A stretch of DNA of 64,000 nt from Ecdyonurus torrentis (GCA_949318235.1 OX439129.1:8253849-8317848), one strand, 5' to 3'; positions 11,421 to 23,020 are shown, counted from the stretch's first letter. A program made the numbers and translations. The notes: a model not told the origin generated them from the sequence alone.

Positions 11421-12539
11421 ATTGTCAAAATTTAATACTAAAAAAAATAATAATAATAATAGGAAGAAAGAAACAATATTTACATAAATCATATAACAAA
11501 AATTGGTAATCAACTTATAATTTAATTTTGCATTATCAAAAGTCTAAATTAAAACATTATACTAAAAGTGTAACCATGAATTCATAAATATTTGAAATAA
11601 GCAATAGCAATTAAATTTTAAGTATAACTATTTACAATTATCATTCAGTAACAGTCAAGTACACAAATCCACTGTACAATAAATCAAAAGAAAAAGTTAA
11701 AAAAAAAAACAACAACAAACTAGTATAAATAGATATAATTTTAAAAAGCCTCGTATATTGCATACATTATACACAAGAATCATTAAAATAACCTGTGCCT
11801 CATGATTTGCATATTAATCAAAGTAATTTTAAAAGAGTCAATAAATACTATTCTCATTTAAAAAAAAAGATAGGAAAATAAAAAGTTATTGCATTTCCTA
11901 AAATAGCTCTTTTTTTTAGTGTTAAAGCTGGAAAAAAACATGTTCTTTTTATTAGCTACATCAATTAGTATTGTTATGAAAAATTTATATTCACAAAAGA
12001 AAAAGTTCAATATAGGATGAGCTAAATAGTTTTAAAAATGAAATTTAAAAAGTTTTATTTTATTTTTTATCATAAGTTAATAAATTAATAGTATCCAAGT
12101 TAATATATAATAATTTAAGACCCCCAGTAGTTAAGTATTTTGATATCATCATTTTGCTGCTGATTATTGTAAATAATTAATAAACTATATTATGATTTAT
12201 AAATATTCATTCATACTATGCATTTTCTTCCTCATAGAAACTTTTTGTCAACGTTTTGGTATAAAATCCATTCTATTTCATAAATGACTTAAAATAACAC
12301 CTTTTTTGATAAAGATTCAAAAATAGATGATATTGATGTATTAATGTTCACCACCCATACAACATTGGAATATTATAACAGATAATAACACATTTTCTCA
12401 AACTTCATTATAATGTTTGTACATCGTTTAATAGAGCTCTTATGGTTGTGAGATTCATTTTTTATTTTTTATTCTTGTTGTTGTTATTTGTTCGTATTAT
12501 TATTACTTTTTTTATTATTATTATTATTAAGTTTTATTT
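11421..12539. other. AT-rich intergenic DNA, no gene seen
   Basis: No repeat pair, splice structure or open frame is supported. Part of this may be decayed retroposon sequence related to the flanking 3' ends. Confidence 0.55.
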
Positions 12540-12612
12540 GACAAGACCAATGCTTGTTGTAACTTTGATTGTTACTATGAACTGCCTGGGTCAATAAAGA
12601 TTATTATTCTAT
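12540..12612 (+). mobile_element. Possible LINE/SINE 3' end
   Basis: GACAAGACCAATGCTTGTTG is followed by ATGAACTGCCTGGGTC and AATAAAGATTATTATTC. The AATAAAGATTATTATT terminus resembles common invertebrate non-LTR retroelement tails and parallels the minus-strand end at 11307. Only the terminal 70 bp are recognisable. Confidence 0.35.
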
Positions 12613-13600
12613 ATATTCTTATTCTTAAAAACTCAAAACATGAATATATCATTAAAACAACTTATATATAGCAGTAAAAAAAAACTTTAATTATAATGTT
12701 AAAATGTCTGATAAGATGTCATTTTATTGTACCAGCATTTTATATTTTAAATTATAACGTTTTGTTTTTATTGCTTTCTATTTTGTTGTAACTAATTATT
12801 GTATTTATGACTATTTTGAATAATATTTCCTCACGTTCTAAGAATATTTAAATTAAATAAGATAACATTTTACTGTCTCTCTCCTATTTTTTTTTCTTTC
12901 TAATTTTTCTTTATGTTAAAGGGCAATAAAGTGTCAATTAACTGAAATTGTAAAACTATAATTTGATATGTTATCAGAATGAGTTAAATAAAAATAGCAA
13001 AAAAATATATCATATAATTAACATAGTTTTTCACATCAAACTCTCCTAAAATTTAACTATATATTGAATTATTATAATTATTTTATGTATATATTGGGAC
13101 TTTTGAAACCCGCGTAAAAACTTTGTAGTTAATGTAACAAAAAAATAGACGAAAGAAAGTATAATTCTTTTAATTATCACATGTAGTGAAAGTTTAATTT
13201 TTTTTTTACAATTTTTTTTGTTATTATTTCCATGAACAAAAGATCGCGGTCTTTTATTAATTCATTTTTTTCGTTACAATGAACTTTGATTGTTATTAAA
13301 CCACTTAAACCACTAAAAGTACTGATTCTTGCAGCAATATTATATGAAAGTATCGAATTGAACATGATAGTGTGAAAAATATTTTTCTTCCTTATTGTTT
13401 TTACTTAAATTTTATGTTACATTAACCTTTTTCTGTATTATAGTAAATCATGTATTTGACGAGAAAAATGAAAACTCATGATTCCACCCATTCCACCTGA
13501 GAGATCATTGAATAAAATGAAATACTAAAAAAAATAAGAAATGAAATTTTAAATTATTCTGATCAAGAATTGTCAATTTTTTCCAGTTGTCCTGAACTCT
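12613..13600. other. AT-rich intergenic DNA, no gene seen
   Basis: Nothing recognisable; a few stretches open by chance on the minus strand near 13177-13365 have no coding character. Confidence 0.55.
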
Positions 13601-13855
13601 ACAAGAGTTCCTAAATGTTTTAGGAACTCTATAGATTTCATGTAAATTCAACAAGAGATCCTAAACATTTACATTTAGGAACTCTATATAGATTCCATGT
13701 AAATTCCACAAGAATCCCTAAACGTTTACATTTAGGAACTCTATAGATTCCTTGTAAATTCCACAAGAGTTCCTAAACGTTTACTTTTAGGAACTCTATA
13801 TAGATTCCATGTAAATTCCACAAGAGTTCCTAAAAGTTTATTTGTAGGAACTCTT
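13601..13855. repeat. Tandem array of hairpin monomers (about 50-57 bp, five units)
   Basis: Units begin near 13601, 13651, 13708, 13763 and 13819. Each contains AGAGTTCCTAAA followed by TTTAGGAACTCT, so every monomer is itself an inverted repeat joined by a GATTCCATGTAAATTCCAC linker. The array ends at a poly-C/CCACCC tract (13870-13883). There is no coding potential. Confidence 0.9.
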
Positions 13856-14214
13856 TAGCTATTTAGATCCCCCCCCCCCACCCACTTCTTCCACTGACCA
13901 TCTAGACATGACATTTACAACGTAACTCAGGAGCGTTAAACTTTCTTTTAAACAACATGTAAGTTGTTCCATTAATATTGTAAAAAAGTAGTCGTTGTTT
14001 TTAATTGGTACACTATATATAAAAATGTCCACCTGAAACTTACAACACTTACGTTATCAATAAAATTATCAACAACATTTTTTTTTTATGTTGTATAACA
14101 TTGCCTAATAATATGCAAAAAAATTAACAATTACAAAAATAAAGTGAATTTTAAAGACAGTGAGAAAAAAAATATATAGCAAAGAAGTTTAATAATGAGT
14201 GTACCATAGGAGTA

Positions 14215-14395
14215 AAAGTATAAGAGGCTCCATAGTGTCGGAGACCCTCAGGGATATAAGCAAGCAGAGAGTCTGTCATTGCGGTGCACTCAATAAATTG
14301 CCTCTTAACCCGCACTCCAAATTGCCGGTCTGATATATAGACGCTTGTGGCGCCTGCTCGATCTACTCAAATTATAATATTTTGTGTGACTGCTC
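14215..14395. other. GC-richer unique island with AATAAA
   Basis: The patch contains AAGAGGC / GCCTCTT inverted around a loop, an AATAAA near 14291, and GGCGCC. It could be part of an LTR, a promoter or a decayed non-coding exon. No partner copy is visible in the window. Confidence 0.25.
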
Positions 14396-15446
14396 AGAGA
14401 GAGAAGCATGGGAAACCTAATAACAACTTAATACTCTTTTAAATCTTTTTTTTTTTTTTTTTTTTCGTATTATTATTAAACTAGTATTATTAATTTTTTT
14501 TTCTTTCCTTTTGCTTCTTCTTCTTCTTCTTCTTATCTTATATTTTTTAATCTGCGGACATTAACTATTGTAGCAGTCAAAGTCCTCTTTAAATGTTTAT
14601 TTCTTTTTGTTTAGTCATATATTGATTTTTTATATACCTATGTTATGTGTATGTATATATATGTATAAATATATATAAAAATATATAATGTTTTTAATGA
14701 TTGCAAATTATATTATATGATTATATAAAAAAGTTTTTGTTATATGATTGGATAAATTTAAAACTATAATAACAGTTGACCAATCATATTGTGATGATTT
14801 AATGGTATGATAATGAAAATGCATTAAAATTATTAAGTATATTATGCATTAAAAATAATAATAATGTATTATATATAAATAAATAAAAAGACGTCATTTC
14901 TTTTTTTTTTTTTTTTTTTTTTTGACACAAAAAGAAAATTTCTGCATTGCGTTTTACTGTTTTAGCAGCTGGAAGATTATTTTTAAAATTTTATAACTTA
15001 AGTCTAAAACTTTTAAGTTTAAAACTAGGCATTGAAAAAAAGAGTTCAAAAAATTGATAATTTAAAATTGATTTAATTTTTTTGTTTTTGCTGTGTCCTT
15101 GTTTTATGTCCATTTTATAGCTCTATTTTGTATTCTAACTATTCTTATATGTGTATTAATATGTATTAAAAGAAAACGCTAAAAAAAATGGTTTTGCAAT
15201 GCAGATAGTATAGAGGAAGCGCGACTTTTTCTACTTCACGTGTGGAACGCTCTCTACGCAGGTTTAGATTTCATTGGTGTAAAAATTGGTTAATGGAATC
15301 TTCAGGACATCCACAGGTCTAGCCCAGTATTAGCCTGTGTATACATATATAACCGCAGAACTTTATATTGACTTCTTAATACAAATTCATTCCATTGAAT
15401 TCACCTGATAGTTTTTTTTTATATATTCTACAACCTAATTGCGTTT

Positions 15447-15482
<36 letters not shown>

Positions 15483-15985
15483 CAGACAACTGAACACATG
15501 GTTAATCAGGACCCTCTTAATTTATTTAGAAGGTGCTGTAGCTATAACCAATAATTTATTAACAAAAGTCATTAATGTTATGTGCAATAATAATTTGTGA
15601 AAGAACAATAGAAAGATTACCTATATATATATAATATATTATATATATAAAAAAAGCAAAGTCATTTTTTAAAAGAATTACGAAAAAGAAAAAAAAAGTT
15701 TTCTACATTATAGTCTTTACTTTTAATAATGTGGTTTGACTTTATATGGCAAATTTTAATTCAATGTGAATTTGATATTCATTCTGTTACAAAATAAATT
15801 TAATAGTAAAATCATTAAGATATTTTGCAAAAGAAAAGAAAGAAAAAATTCAGTATATAGAAAAAGAGTGACCGTTTTCTTTAAGAATAAAAATTTAAAA
15901 ATCGTGCATCATTAGGTTTACATCGTAATATAAATTTTGCGATATTTGATTTTATTTATTTATTATTATTATCTTTTTTGTAGGT
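14396..15985. other. Intergenic DNA with homopolymers
   Basis: T runs occur at 14449-14466, 14901-14922 and 15450-15479, and a TTC run at 14514-14535. A GC-richer unique spot at 15210-15345 contains TTCACGTG (E-box) and two ATTGG cores. No gene is supported. Confidence 0.5.
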
Positions 15986-15989
15986 AGGA

Positions 15990-16165
15990 ATTTTAATTAG
16001 AGGCGCGAAGTAAATTAATGATGTAGCAGGGCTAATTAGCTCCATTATTGCCTCATTACAGTAGCAATTGTCGGCGCTTTGAGGCTGGCTCCACCATTGT
16101 TTGCTCCGCACTTCACAAAAACTTAATGGAAACCGGACCAAGGTATACAATGCAAAACAGGTAAA
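15990..16165. promoter_or_regulatory. Possible conserved enhancer
   Basis: This unique island, GC-richer than its flanks, packs several homeodomain-type cores (CTAATTAGC, TTTTAATTAG, TTAATGATG), a CCATTGTTTG (SOX-like) and two GGCGC blocks within 160 bp. Its look is that of a conserved non-coding element rather than an exon; the short minus-strand open frame across it ends in low-complexity sequence. Confidence 0.25.
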
Positions 16166-17107
16166 GCATAATCTCAGGATTTTTGTTTATGTTTATAGAG
16201 GTAGTACGATTTGTTTTTTTGTTTTTTAAAACCTATTCCTATAAACTCTAAACGATAACTACAACATTTTAAAATAATTTATTATAAGATTGTGCATTTT
16301 GAAATTCAAAATATTTGTTACAAAATGAAAAAAAAAATTATTATGTTTATATCATACAATTATAAAAAAATACTTGTGTAATAATTAAGCTATACTGTTT
16401 TAGCATCCATTATTTATAAAAACATAATTTATGCTATATATTGTGTAATAAGACTACCCTACTAAAAATATTAACGTTAAATAACCATTAAAACACGGTT
16501 AAAACACCGTTAAGTGCCTTTTTTGCCTGTAACAAACGTTAAAATAGCGTTAAGTCAAATTTGAAACCAAAAGCTAGCTCTTTTTAACGCTAAATGGAAC
16601 GTTAGTAACAGGTATAATACGTTAACTAAAGTTAAAATTATTTTTAATAGGTTTCACAGCTTTTTAACGATGTTTACCAATTTCCTATGCATTACTAAAC
16701 GTTAAGTAACTTTAACAAACATTAAAAAATTTTAACAAATTTTAACTTTTTTTACTGCTGGAAAAAATACGTTAAAATACGGTATTTGGAGATAAAAAAC
16801 ATTAAAATTTTATTTACTAGATTTTAATTTTTTTTACTTGTATTTATCTTATATTACAAGTTAAAGTCGGTTAACAATTAGTAGTAAGCAGTAACCAGCG
16901 TTAAATTCATAATTAAATATCAGTATTTAGCAGTAAAGGCCTGTGTTGAAAGTAATATTAAAATCCAGTAACTATCGTTAATTATCGTTAACTCTGAGTG
17001 ATTTCATTGGCTTATTTAAAATTGAAGCGTTAGTTTTTGGAGCAGCTGAAGTAGTAGAAGGCCGGAGAAAAGGACGCTATCAAAACGACAGTGAAACGTC
17101 GAGCAAC

Positions 17108-17479
17108 ATGAAGTTTGTACTTGTGATTCTATTATTGTGCCCTTTTTGTAAGTTACAATAACTATTTTGTGCAGTTTACGTGTATTATTGTTGTGAACTT
17201 TTGAAGATTAAGATGAGTGATAAAAATATAAAATATGAACATCTTGGGTGCCTAAAAATAAGGATATATCAGCAAGAGCATCTTTACATGAAAGGTAAGA
17301 TTTTATGTAAAATATATAATATTAAGAATTCAGTGAATATGCAGTTCTAGAACATAATTTGTATACGATATCATTTAATTACCCTCAAATTTTTTTTCTG
17401 TTTAGATAACCTCAAGAAGACGACCTTCATCCCGCGAGAAAGGCAACCACCTATATTAGTTCAACATTTCATAGATTGA
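17108..17479 (+). CDS. Candidate spliced minigene inside element J (77 aa, or 37 aa if exon 2 is skipped)
   Basis: I do not recognise the protein. Proposed exons are 17108-17147, 17175-17294 and 17406-17479. Donors are GTAAGT (17148) and GTAAGA (17295); acceptors are TTTGTGCAG (ending 17174) and TTTTTTCTGTTTAG (ending 17405), the latter with a strong pyrimidine tract. All junctions are phase 1, so exon 2 (120 nt) can be kept or skipped without changing frame. The N-terminus MKFVLVILLLCPF is a short hydrophobic run as in signal peptides or signal anchors. The C-terminal part is basic and proline-containing (FIPRERQPPILVQ) and ends at a TGA. Intron 1 would be only 27 nt, below the usual animal minimum, so skipping exon 2 (258-nt intron) may be more realistic. 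A possible polyadenylation signal is at 17653. A chance open path is not excluded. Confidence 0.35.
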
Positions 17480-17652
17480 GAGATCCGTGGATTGGAAACT
17501 ACTCCTGTTAAGTGATACTGATAAAAGTGATAATAAACTTAAAGTGCAAGGTGGAAAAAAATTGTATATAAATTTACTGAAAACAGAACTTATAATACAA
17601 TGCTTTTAATCTGTCTTATGTTCGAGTAATTGAAATATGTATTTTTATTTTC

Positions 17653-17658
17653 AATAAA
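17653..17658 (+). terminator. Polyadenylation signal candidate for the minigene
   Basis: AATAAA lies 174 bp after the proposed stop codon, still within the interior of element J and before its right arm begins. Confidence 0.3.
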
Positions 17659-18240
17659 AATTATAATATCTTAAAAATTATTTTTATGTTTAACCCAACA
17701 TTTTCGTCTTTTACTAAATTTTAATGCTCTTAGTTTAACGATACTTAAAGATTTTTACAGGAATTTAACGATGCCACTAGTATACAGTTTAATAAATTTT
17801 AAGAGTTTTTAACCTTTTTTACAGTTAATATAATAGATTTTAATAATATTTACTAGGTTTTAATTTCAAAAAAGGCCCTTTAAATTCTTTTTTAACGATA
17901 TTTACCTGCATATACTGCTATTTACCGCTGACTTTAACGCTTGTTACAAGGAATTTAAGGCTTATTTAACAGAATTTTACTGAAATATAATGTTCCTTTA
18001 ACGTTACTTAACGGACCTTTAAATTTTGACGCATTAACTAACGTTAAAAAGCACCCAGTAAACACAAGTAAAAACGTTCGCTATAACGCTATTATACAGG
18101 TATCCTAACAATATTTAACAAATAGTTTTTAACCATTATATAACGCTGTTTTAATGGTAAAAATTTTAGTAGGGTAATAAGGTATAGCATAAATATTGTT
18201 GTACAGCATAATTATTTACATAGTTCTAATTTAGCAATTC

Positions 18241-18382
18241 ATATCGTCACCTTAGAGTGAGAACCTCGTATATCGCAAAAAATTTGACGGGATTCTGAAC
18301 CTTATATTATATCTACATAAGGCTCAAAATTGCATCATATTTTTTTGCATATACGAGGTTCTCATTCTAAGGTGACGATATA
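18241..18382. mobile_element. 142-bp foldback MITE
   Basis: Ends ATATCGTCACCTTAGA (18241) and TCTAAGGTGACGATAT (ending 18382) are inverted; pairing continues through GAGAACCTCGTATAT with one mismatch. The loop of about 75 bp is plain AT-rich sequence. Confidence 0.88.
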
Positions 18383-19185
18383 TTTATGACATCCATTACG
18401 TAATTTTACGTACATTTTTAATTATCCTGTTTGTTATTATTTTAAGGCAAAAAAAAATCAATGGAATAATTTAATAACTTCTGTCTTAATTAAAGTATTA
18501 AAAATAAAATGCAATTAAACCCAATTGAAAACAGTAAAAGTCAGATAATGCTTACAATATATTATCTTGGTATATAGAATTCATCTTACTTAATTGAGCC
18601 ATGCTTGAACTTTGCTGTGCGCTGCAATAACATGTCAATTTACTCTTTAAAACAAAAGTGCACAGCACAAGTAATTGAGCAAAGTGCAAAGTACAAAGAC
18701 CCTAACTGCAAAACTTAATAAATTTCATAATTAAACTTAATTCAATAATAAGATCTTTCCTCAATTTCTCTTTGGACTTACCACACACCGTTGACGTTAT
18801 TACGCCATTATTTGAAATTAGAGACAATTCTTTTTTTCATTCACTCTATATAACATGTACGTATGTATTATATATATTAGAATTATTAAAAAGCAATTAG
18901 TTTTTGAAAATATATAAGAAAAAAGTATTATACAATCAAAGTAAAAACAACATCCCCATCTGTATTTCCTTTTATAGCTGTTACAGTTTTAATGTAGTTT
19001 TTAATTTAAATTTAAATACGTACAATGTACAATTCATCAAATAAATTTGGAATCAAATAATGTTTACCATAAATTCTTATATCAAATACAACGTTTTTAA
19101 TTTCTAATTATGCTGTTTCTGTATGTTCTCTCTCTTCCATTAAAATTCAAAAAATTGTTTAATTTCCAGTTATTTATTTATTTAA
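18383..19185. other. AT-rich intergenic DNA, no gene seen
   Basis: A weak inverted pair around 18600-18690 (GCACTTTGCT-like words and GTGCACAGC) may be MITE debris. Nothing else is supported. Confidence 0.5.
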
Positions 19186-19346
19186 AGTATTATTATTATT
19201 CACATGACGCGTAAATTGGACGCGCGTCGACAGATATAAAAGTTGATGGAACAATGTAATCAAATGAAGCTGTTCACATTGTTTTTGAAAATACAGGTGA
19301 ACGGCTCCATTTGATAACAAAGTTTCGCATAATGTGAATAATACTT
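19186..19346. mobile_element. Foldback MITE with internal hairpin
   Basis: Outer inverted ends are AGTATTATTATTATTCACAT and ATGTGAATAATACT. An inner hairpin pairs ATCAAATGAAGCTGTTCAC (19259) with GTGAACGGCTCCATTTGAT (ending 19315). Between them lies a CpG-containing block (GACGCGTAAATTGGACGCGC). Confidence 0.82.
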
Positions 19347-19499
19347 AACAGACAAGTCCAAACACACTAAATATAATAAAAACATAGAATATTATACGTC
19401 AAACAGTTAAAAAAACAACATAATATTATAATGATATTACCGATGAAATCAGTAAAAGTGACTATATATATAAGTAAAACACGTTAGTTCGTTCTGCAA

Positions 19500-20190
19500 A
19501 GTTACACATAAATATTGAGCCAGCAGCTTCAATATTTTCATTTTTCTTAAGAACATCTGATCATGACGTCACTATAACCTCCCTATATATTTACAAAGTA
19601 TTCTGATAAAATTATTTCTGGGGGATCCTCACAAGACATACGTTCACTTGGCAGTTGGCATATACAATTTAGGCCCAAGGTGAAGGCCTGCAGTGGATAT
19701 ACGTTCAGTGGAAAGTATGTCCACTGCACACCTTGGGCCTAAATTGTGTATGCCACAAGTGAACGTATGTCTCCTGGAAGTATATGTCTCGTGAGAGCGA
19801 CTCTTATTTCTGTATTGTTGAAAACCTCACTAAAATAACATGTAATAGCATTTAAATAGCAATCATAGCCTCTCAATAATTAAAACAATTATAGAAATTT
19901 CTTATGGGACTATAGAATATTTATGGGAAATTCTATAGTGTACTTTATTACTACCTGTTTACGACGTTTATATGTATTGTTGATCATTGTTATTTCTTCG
20001 TTTAGAACTTAAGAGTTGATAAAAGTGAACAAAACTTTACAAAAAAAAAAAAAAATCCATGCTCAACAGCGACTCATTTTTATCGGCTCAAAAAATAAGA
20101 TTAACCATAATAAATGTGTCTATTTTTTGGGGGGCAGCCAATTATTGTTAAAGAAATTCACTATACTTTGCAGAACAACTTATAAAAATA
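19500..20190 (+). mobile_element. Dispersed repeat (family L) copy 1, split by inserted DNA
   Basis: AATATTGAGCCAGC near 19514 and the block from about 19982 (TTGTTATTTCTTC, TTTAGAACTT, TTTTATCGGCTCAAAAAA, CAGCCAAT) match 30455-30720 in the same order. In the other copy these parts are almost adjacent, so the intervening 430 bp here (about 19545-19970, containing the hairpin at 19639) look like an insertion. The downstream part is open for 92 codons by chance. Confidence 0.6.
19639..19773. mobile_element. 135-bp near-perfect hairpin MITE
   Basis: AGACATACGTTCACTTG (19639) pairs with CAAGTGAACGTATGTCT (ending 19773). Pairing continues through GGCATA...CAATTTAGGCCCAAGGTG and the matching CACCTTGGGCCTAAATTG, then TGCAGTGGA/TCCACTGCA. 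The apex is about 20 bp. Confidence 0.88.
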
Positions 20191-22079
20191 TACTTGCATT
20201 ATTTTATGCCTGCGAAAAAGGCAGTTTTATTATTAAAAATATCAATGTGCGTGTCACGCAATTACTTCTGTTAGACAATAAGAGTGAAAAATGACGCTGT
20301 AAATAGACACAATACTAATGAGATAAGTTACTATAGCTTATAGTTATTTAATAATTCTTGCCTATGTAATTAAAATACCTTATATACGTTGTGCATGCAA
20401 GATAGAAAAAAAAAAGGTTACAAAAAAAATCAGTCATGCTTCATGCTATATACAAATTGGATTATAGAAATGTTTAAAGAAACAGAACGTTTATTTCATT
20501 AACTTTGATACTATATGAACATAAATATAGAAAAGTGGATCAAGAATGCAATGAACTTAAACATTATTATGGCTTCTTTCGTTCTCAATAAGAGATGTAA
20601 ACATGGCATATACACGACACTTACTTTTATTTCTTCATCAGAATATAATATGCTAGTTAAATTAAAGAAAAATCCACATTATGATATTTTCCAAAAAAAA
20701 AATCTTCATATAAATAAATATATATATATAATAGAAAACATTTGATTTTCTTCTTCTTCTTCTTTACTTTTTAACGTTTTTGCATATTATAAAGTTATTT
20801 TAGCCTTAAATTCAATGCAAATGTACCAAACAATATACAACAATCTTGCTTTTGTATATGAAATGAAAGTGAAAACTAAACAAATTTTGTATTACACTTA
20901 AAATTGTGCATATGTTAAAGATAAAGAGCTCCTAAGTTGAGACGTTTATATAAGTTTTATGCTAACAAGATTGAAACCTTTAATATGCAAAAATATTCCA
21001 CATTCCTAATGTCTCACATTTTGCTCAAACGATCACTGCAAAATGGAAGAAAGTTACAAAGTATTTTAACACAATACATATATTACAATCTTTTGCACAT
21101 ATAGAGAAGCCAGATAAATTACCCCTGTGCGTCAAGCAACCCGCGTGTCCTACGTACAACATAACTATTCACACTTACCCTACATTACCAAAGTAATATA
21201 TGTATAGAGAGGGAAAAATTAAACCATTTTAAGTATGTACTAATGCTGTTATGTTAAATATTGTCATACTGTGTATATTTTATGTTAACTTTTAATTAAG
21301 TTAAAGTGAAAAATAATTCTCTCTGAATTTTTAGTTTTTAGTATCCATTAAATATAGATAAAACATAATAAACTCACTCATTTTCTCATAATAAAAGTGC
21401 ATAAATAGAAGACTAGATATTTCAAATTTACGGTTAAACGTATAGCACCATATATCGAGTTTTCTCTATCGAATATAAGAAAATATAGATTGTATTTTAA
21501 TACTAACATTTTAAGATGATAGAATAAACAAAAAGGTGTTTTCTTTTTGTTGTTTCTTTGCGTATACCAACAGCTTCATTCATACATAGAAAAAAAAAGA
21601 AAAAAGGAGAGACTTGAAATTCTAAAATATCGTGATGCAGGCGCATTAGGTGCAAACAATCAAATCCCATTTTACCTCAAAAACCACAAATGATCCATTA
21701 TAAATTTTAGTATAATATATATACACTTTTTAAAACTTCTATTAGATGAATCAAAAAATATAATATATATATATGAAATCTTATATATTAGTCCCCCTTT
21801 TTATAATAATTTAGCCTGAAGTGTTTCTTATTAAGCCTAAATTGCATTTAAAAAGCAATTTTATAGTAGGTCTATAAAAAAAGTTTACAATTTTAAGTTT
21901 TATTTTTTACTATATATATATGATTTTTTTTTTCTAAAATTTTTAAGAAAAACGTAAAAAAGAAATATAGTTTCATTCAGTAAAAATCAAATATATTATT
22001 AATCCATATTTTGTATATATATATTTTTTTTCAATCAATTTTAGTATTTGATACAAAGGTAAAAAGAATATTATTCGGT
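20191..22079. other. AT-rich intergenic DNA, no gene seen
   Basis: Only short unique GC-richer words (for example 21118-21165) and TA-rich stretches. No repeat pair or splice structure is supported. Confidence 0.55.
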
Positions 22080-22180
22080 GAGCTAGTGATTGTTTTGGTG
22101 CCCGCGGTGTATAATGAGCATCGGAAGTGGTAGATTATGAGAGTAGCCAGGGGCAGTTAGTGCGGTCGTAACAAAACAAA
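22080..22180. promoter_or_regulatory. GC-richer island, possible regulatory element
   Basis: A unique patch with GCATCGGAAGTGG (ETS-type core) and GTGCCCGCGGTG immediately upstream of an AG microsatellite. Composition and motif content are compatible with a small regulatory element; there is no other support. Confidence 0.18.
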
Positions 22181-22190
22181 AAAGTTTAGG

Positions 22191-22192
<2 letters not shown>

Positions 22193-22227
<35 letters not shown>
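22193..22227. repeat. (AG)n microsatellite
   Basis: Uninterrupted AG run; a T run follows at 22339-22355. Confidence 0.95.
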
Positions 22228-22233
<6 letters not shown>

Positions 22234-22397
22234 CATCAGTAATAAACGAGTGTTTGTATCTTTGAAATGTTATTTCATTGAAAGAATATAAAAAAGTATA
22301 TAATTCACTAGAAGTCATCATTTGGTCTACCTGTATTTTTTTTTTTTTTTTTTTTCCTTTTATCGTTTTTATTACTACAAATTTTGTCGGCTCTTAG

Positions 22398-22450
22398 CTA
22401 AATGACAAGGCAGTTGGAGCTAATGTGTTTCTAATCGACTTGTCATTTTT
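22398..22450. repeat. Short inverted repeat
   Basis: AAATGACAAG and CTTGTCATTT form a perfect 10-bp dyad with a spacer of about 30 bp (GCAGTTGGAGCTAATG in it). It could be a tiny MITE or a TGACA-type (Meis/TGIF-like) paired site. Confidence 0.4.
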
Positions 22451-23017
22451 ATACTTGACTGGAAAATAGAAATAAAAAAAAAATTAGAGAAATATATTTT
22501 TCATTAAAACCATTGTTCTATTGTTGAATGTATCTAGAAAATTTTTATGTATCGTCCCTTTTTTATCATGTGTTATATAATGAAAATTACTTTTGTTTGA
22601 TCAAATTAAATTTCAAGTGAGGTCACTTTAATTTTTTATTACAAGTGAAATTTTAATTTAATTTTAAATTAGATTTTTATATGGTTTTAAAAATGTCAAA
22701 TTTTTATTACTCTTTCTATATTATTCTATATTTTGATTATAGTTACATTAATTTATTTTCTTTAGTTTTCGTTTTCAAAACAGCTAAACGAAGACATATT
22801 ATATTTTTGGGAATGTTTCAAAAATAATATTAAAAAACAAAACAACACAATTCTTCAATCATGAGAATAACTATATGATGCAATTATATTTTGCACTTAT
22901 AAATTTTTATAGCCCGGATACCAAAAAGGTTATTAAAAATCAGTGTAAAAAGATACAGTATAATTGAGAAAAATAACAAAGAATATGAAAATGAGTAAAC
23001 ATTTTTATCTTCCGAAT

Positions 23018-23020
<3 letters not shown>

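Larger units (their letters stand above)
16457..18174 (+). mobile_element. 1.7-kb TIR element with GTTAA-repeat arms and gene-like interior (family J)
   Basis: The ends are CCCTACTAAAA (16457) and TTTTAGTAGGG (ending 18174), flanked on both sides by TA, as for Tc1/mariner-type target duplication. The next bases ACCATTAAAACA also occur at both ends. The arms, about 550 bp on the left and 480 bp on the right, are filled with degenerate ACGTTAAA / TTTAACG motifs every 10-20 bp. The interior (about 17020-17680) changes composition, becomes GC-richer and carries a phase-compatible three-exon frame and an AATAAA. No transposase is present, so the element is non-autonomous. Confidence 0.75.

Noticed and set aside
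13870..13890. Poly-C/CCACCC tract as telomere-like or G-quadruplex site
   Set aside because: A single short C run next to the hairpin array; no repeated telomeric units and too few G-runs for a supported quadruplex.
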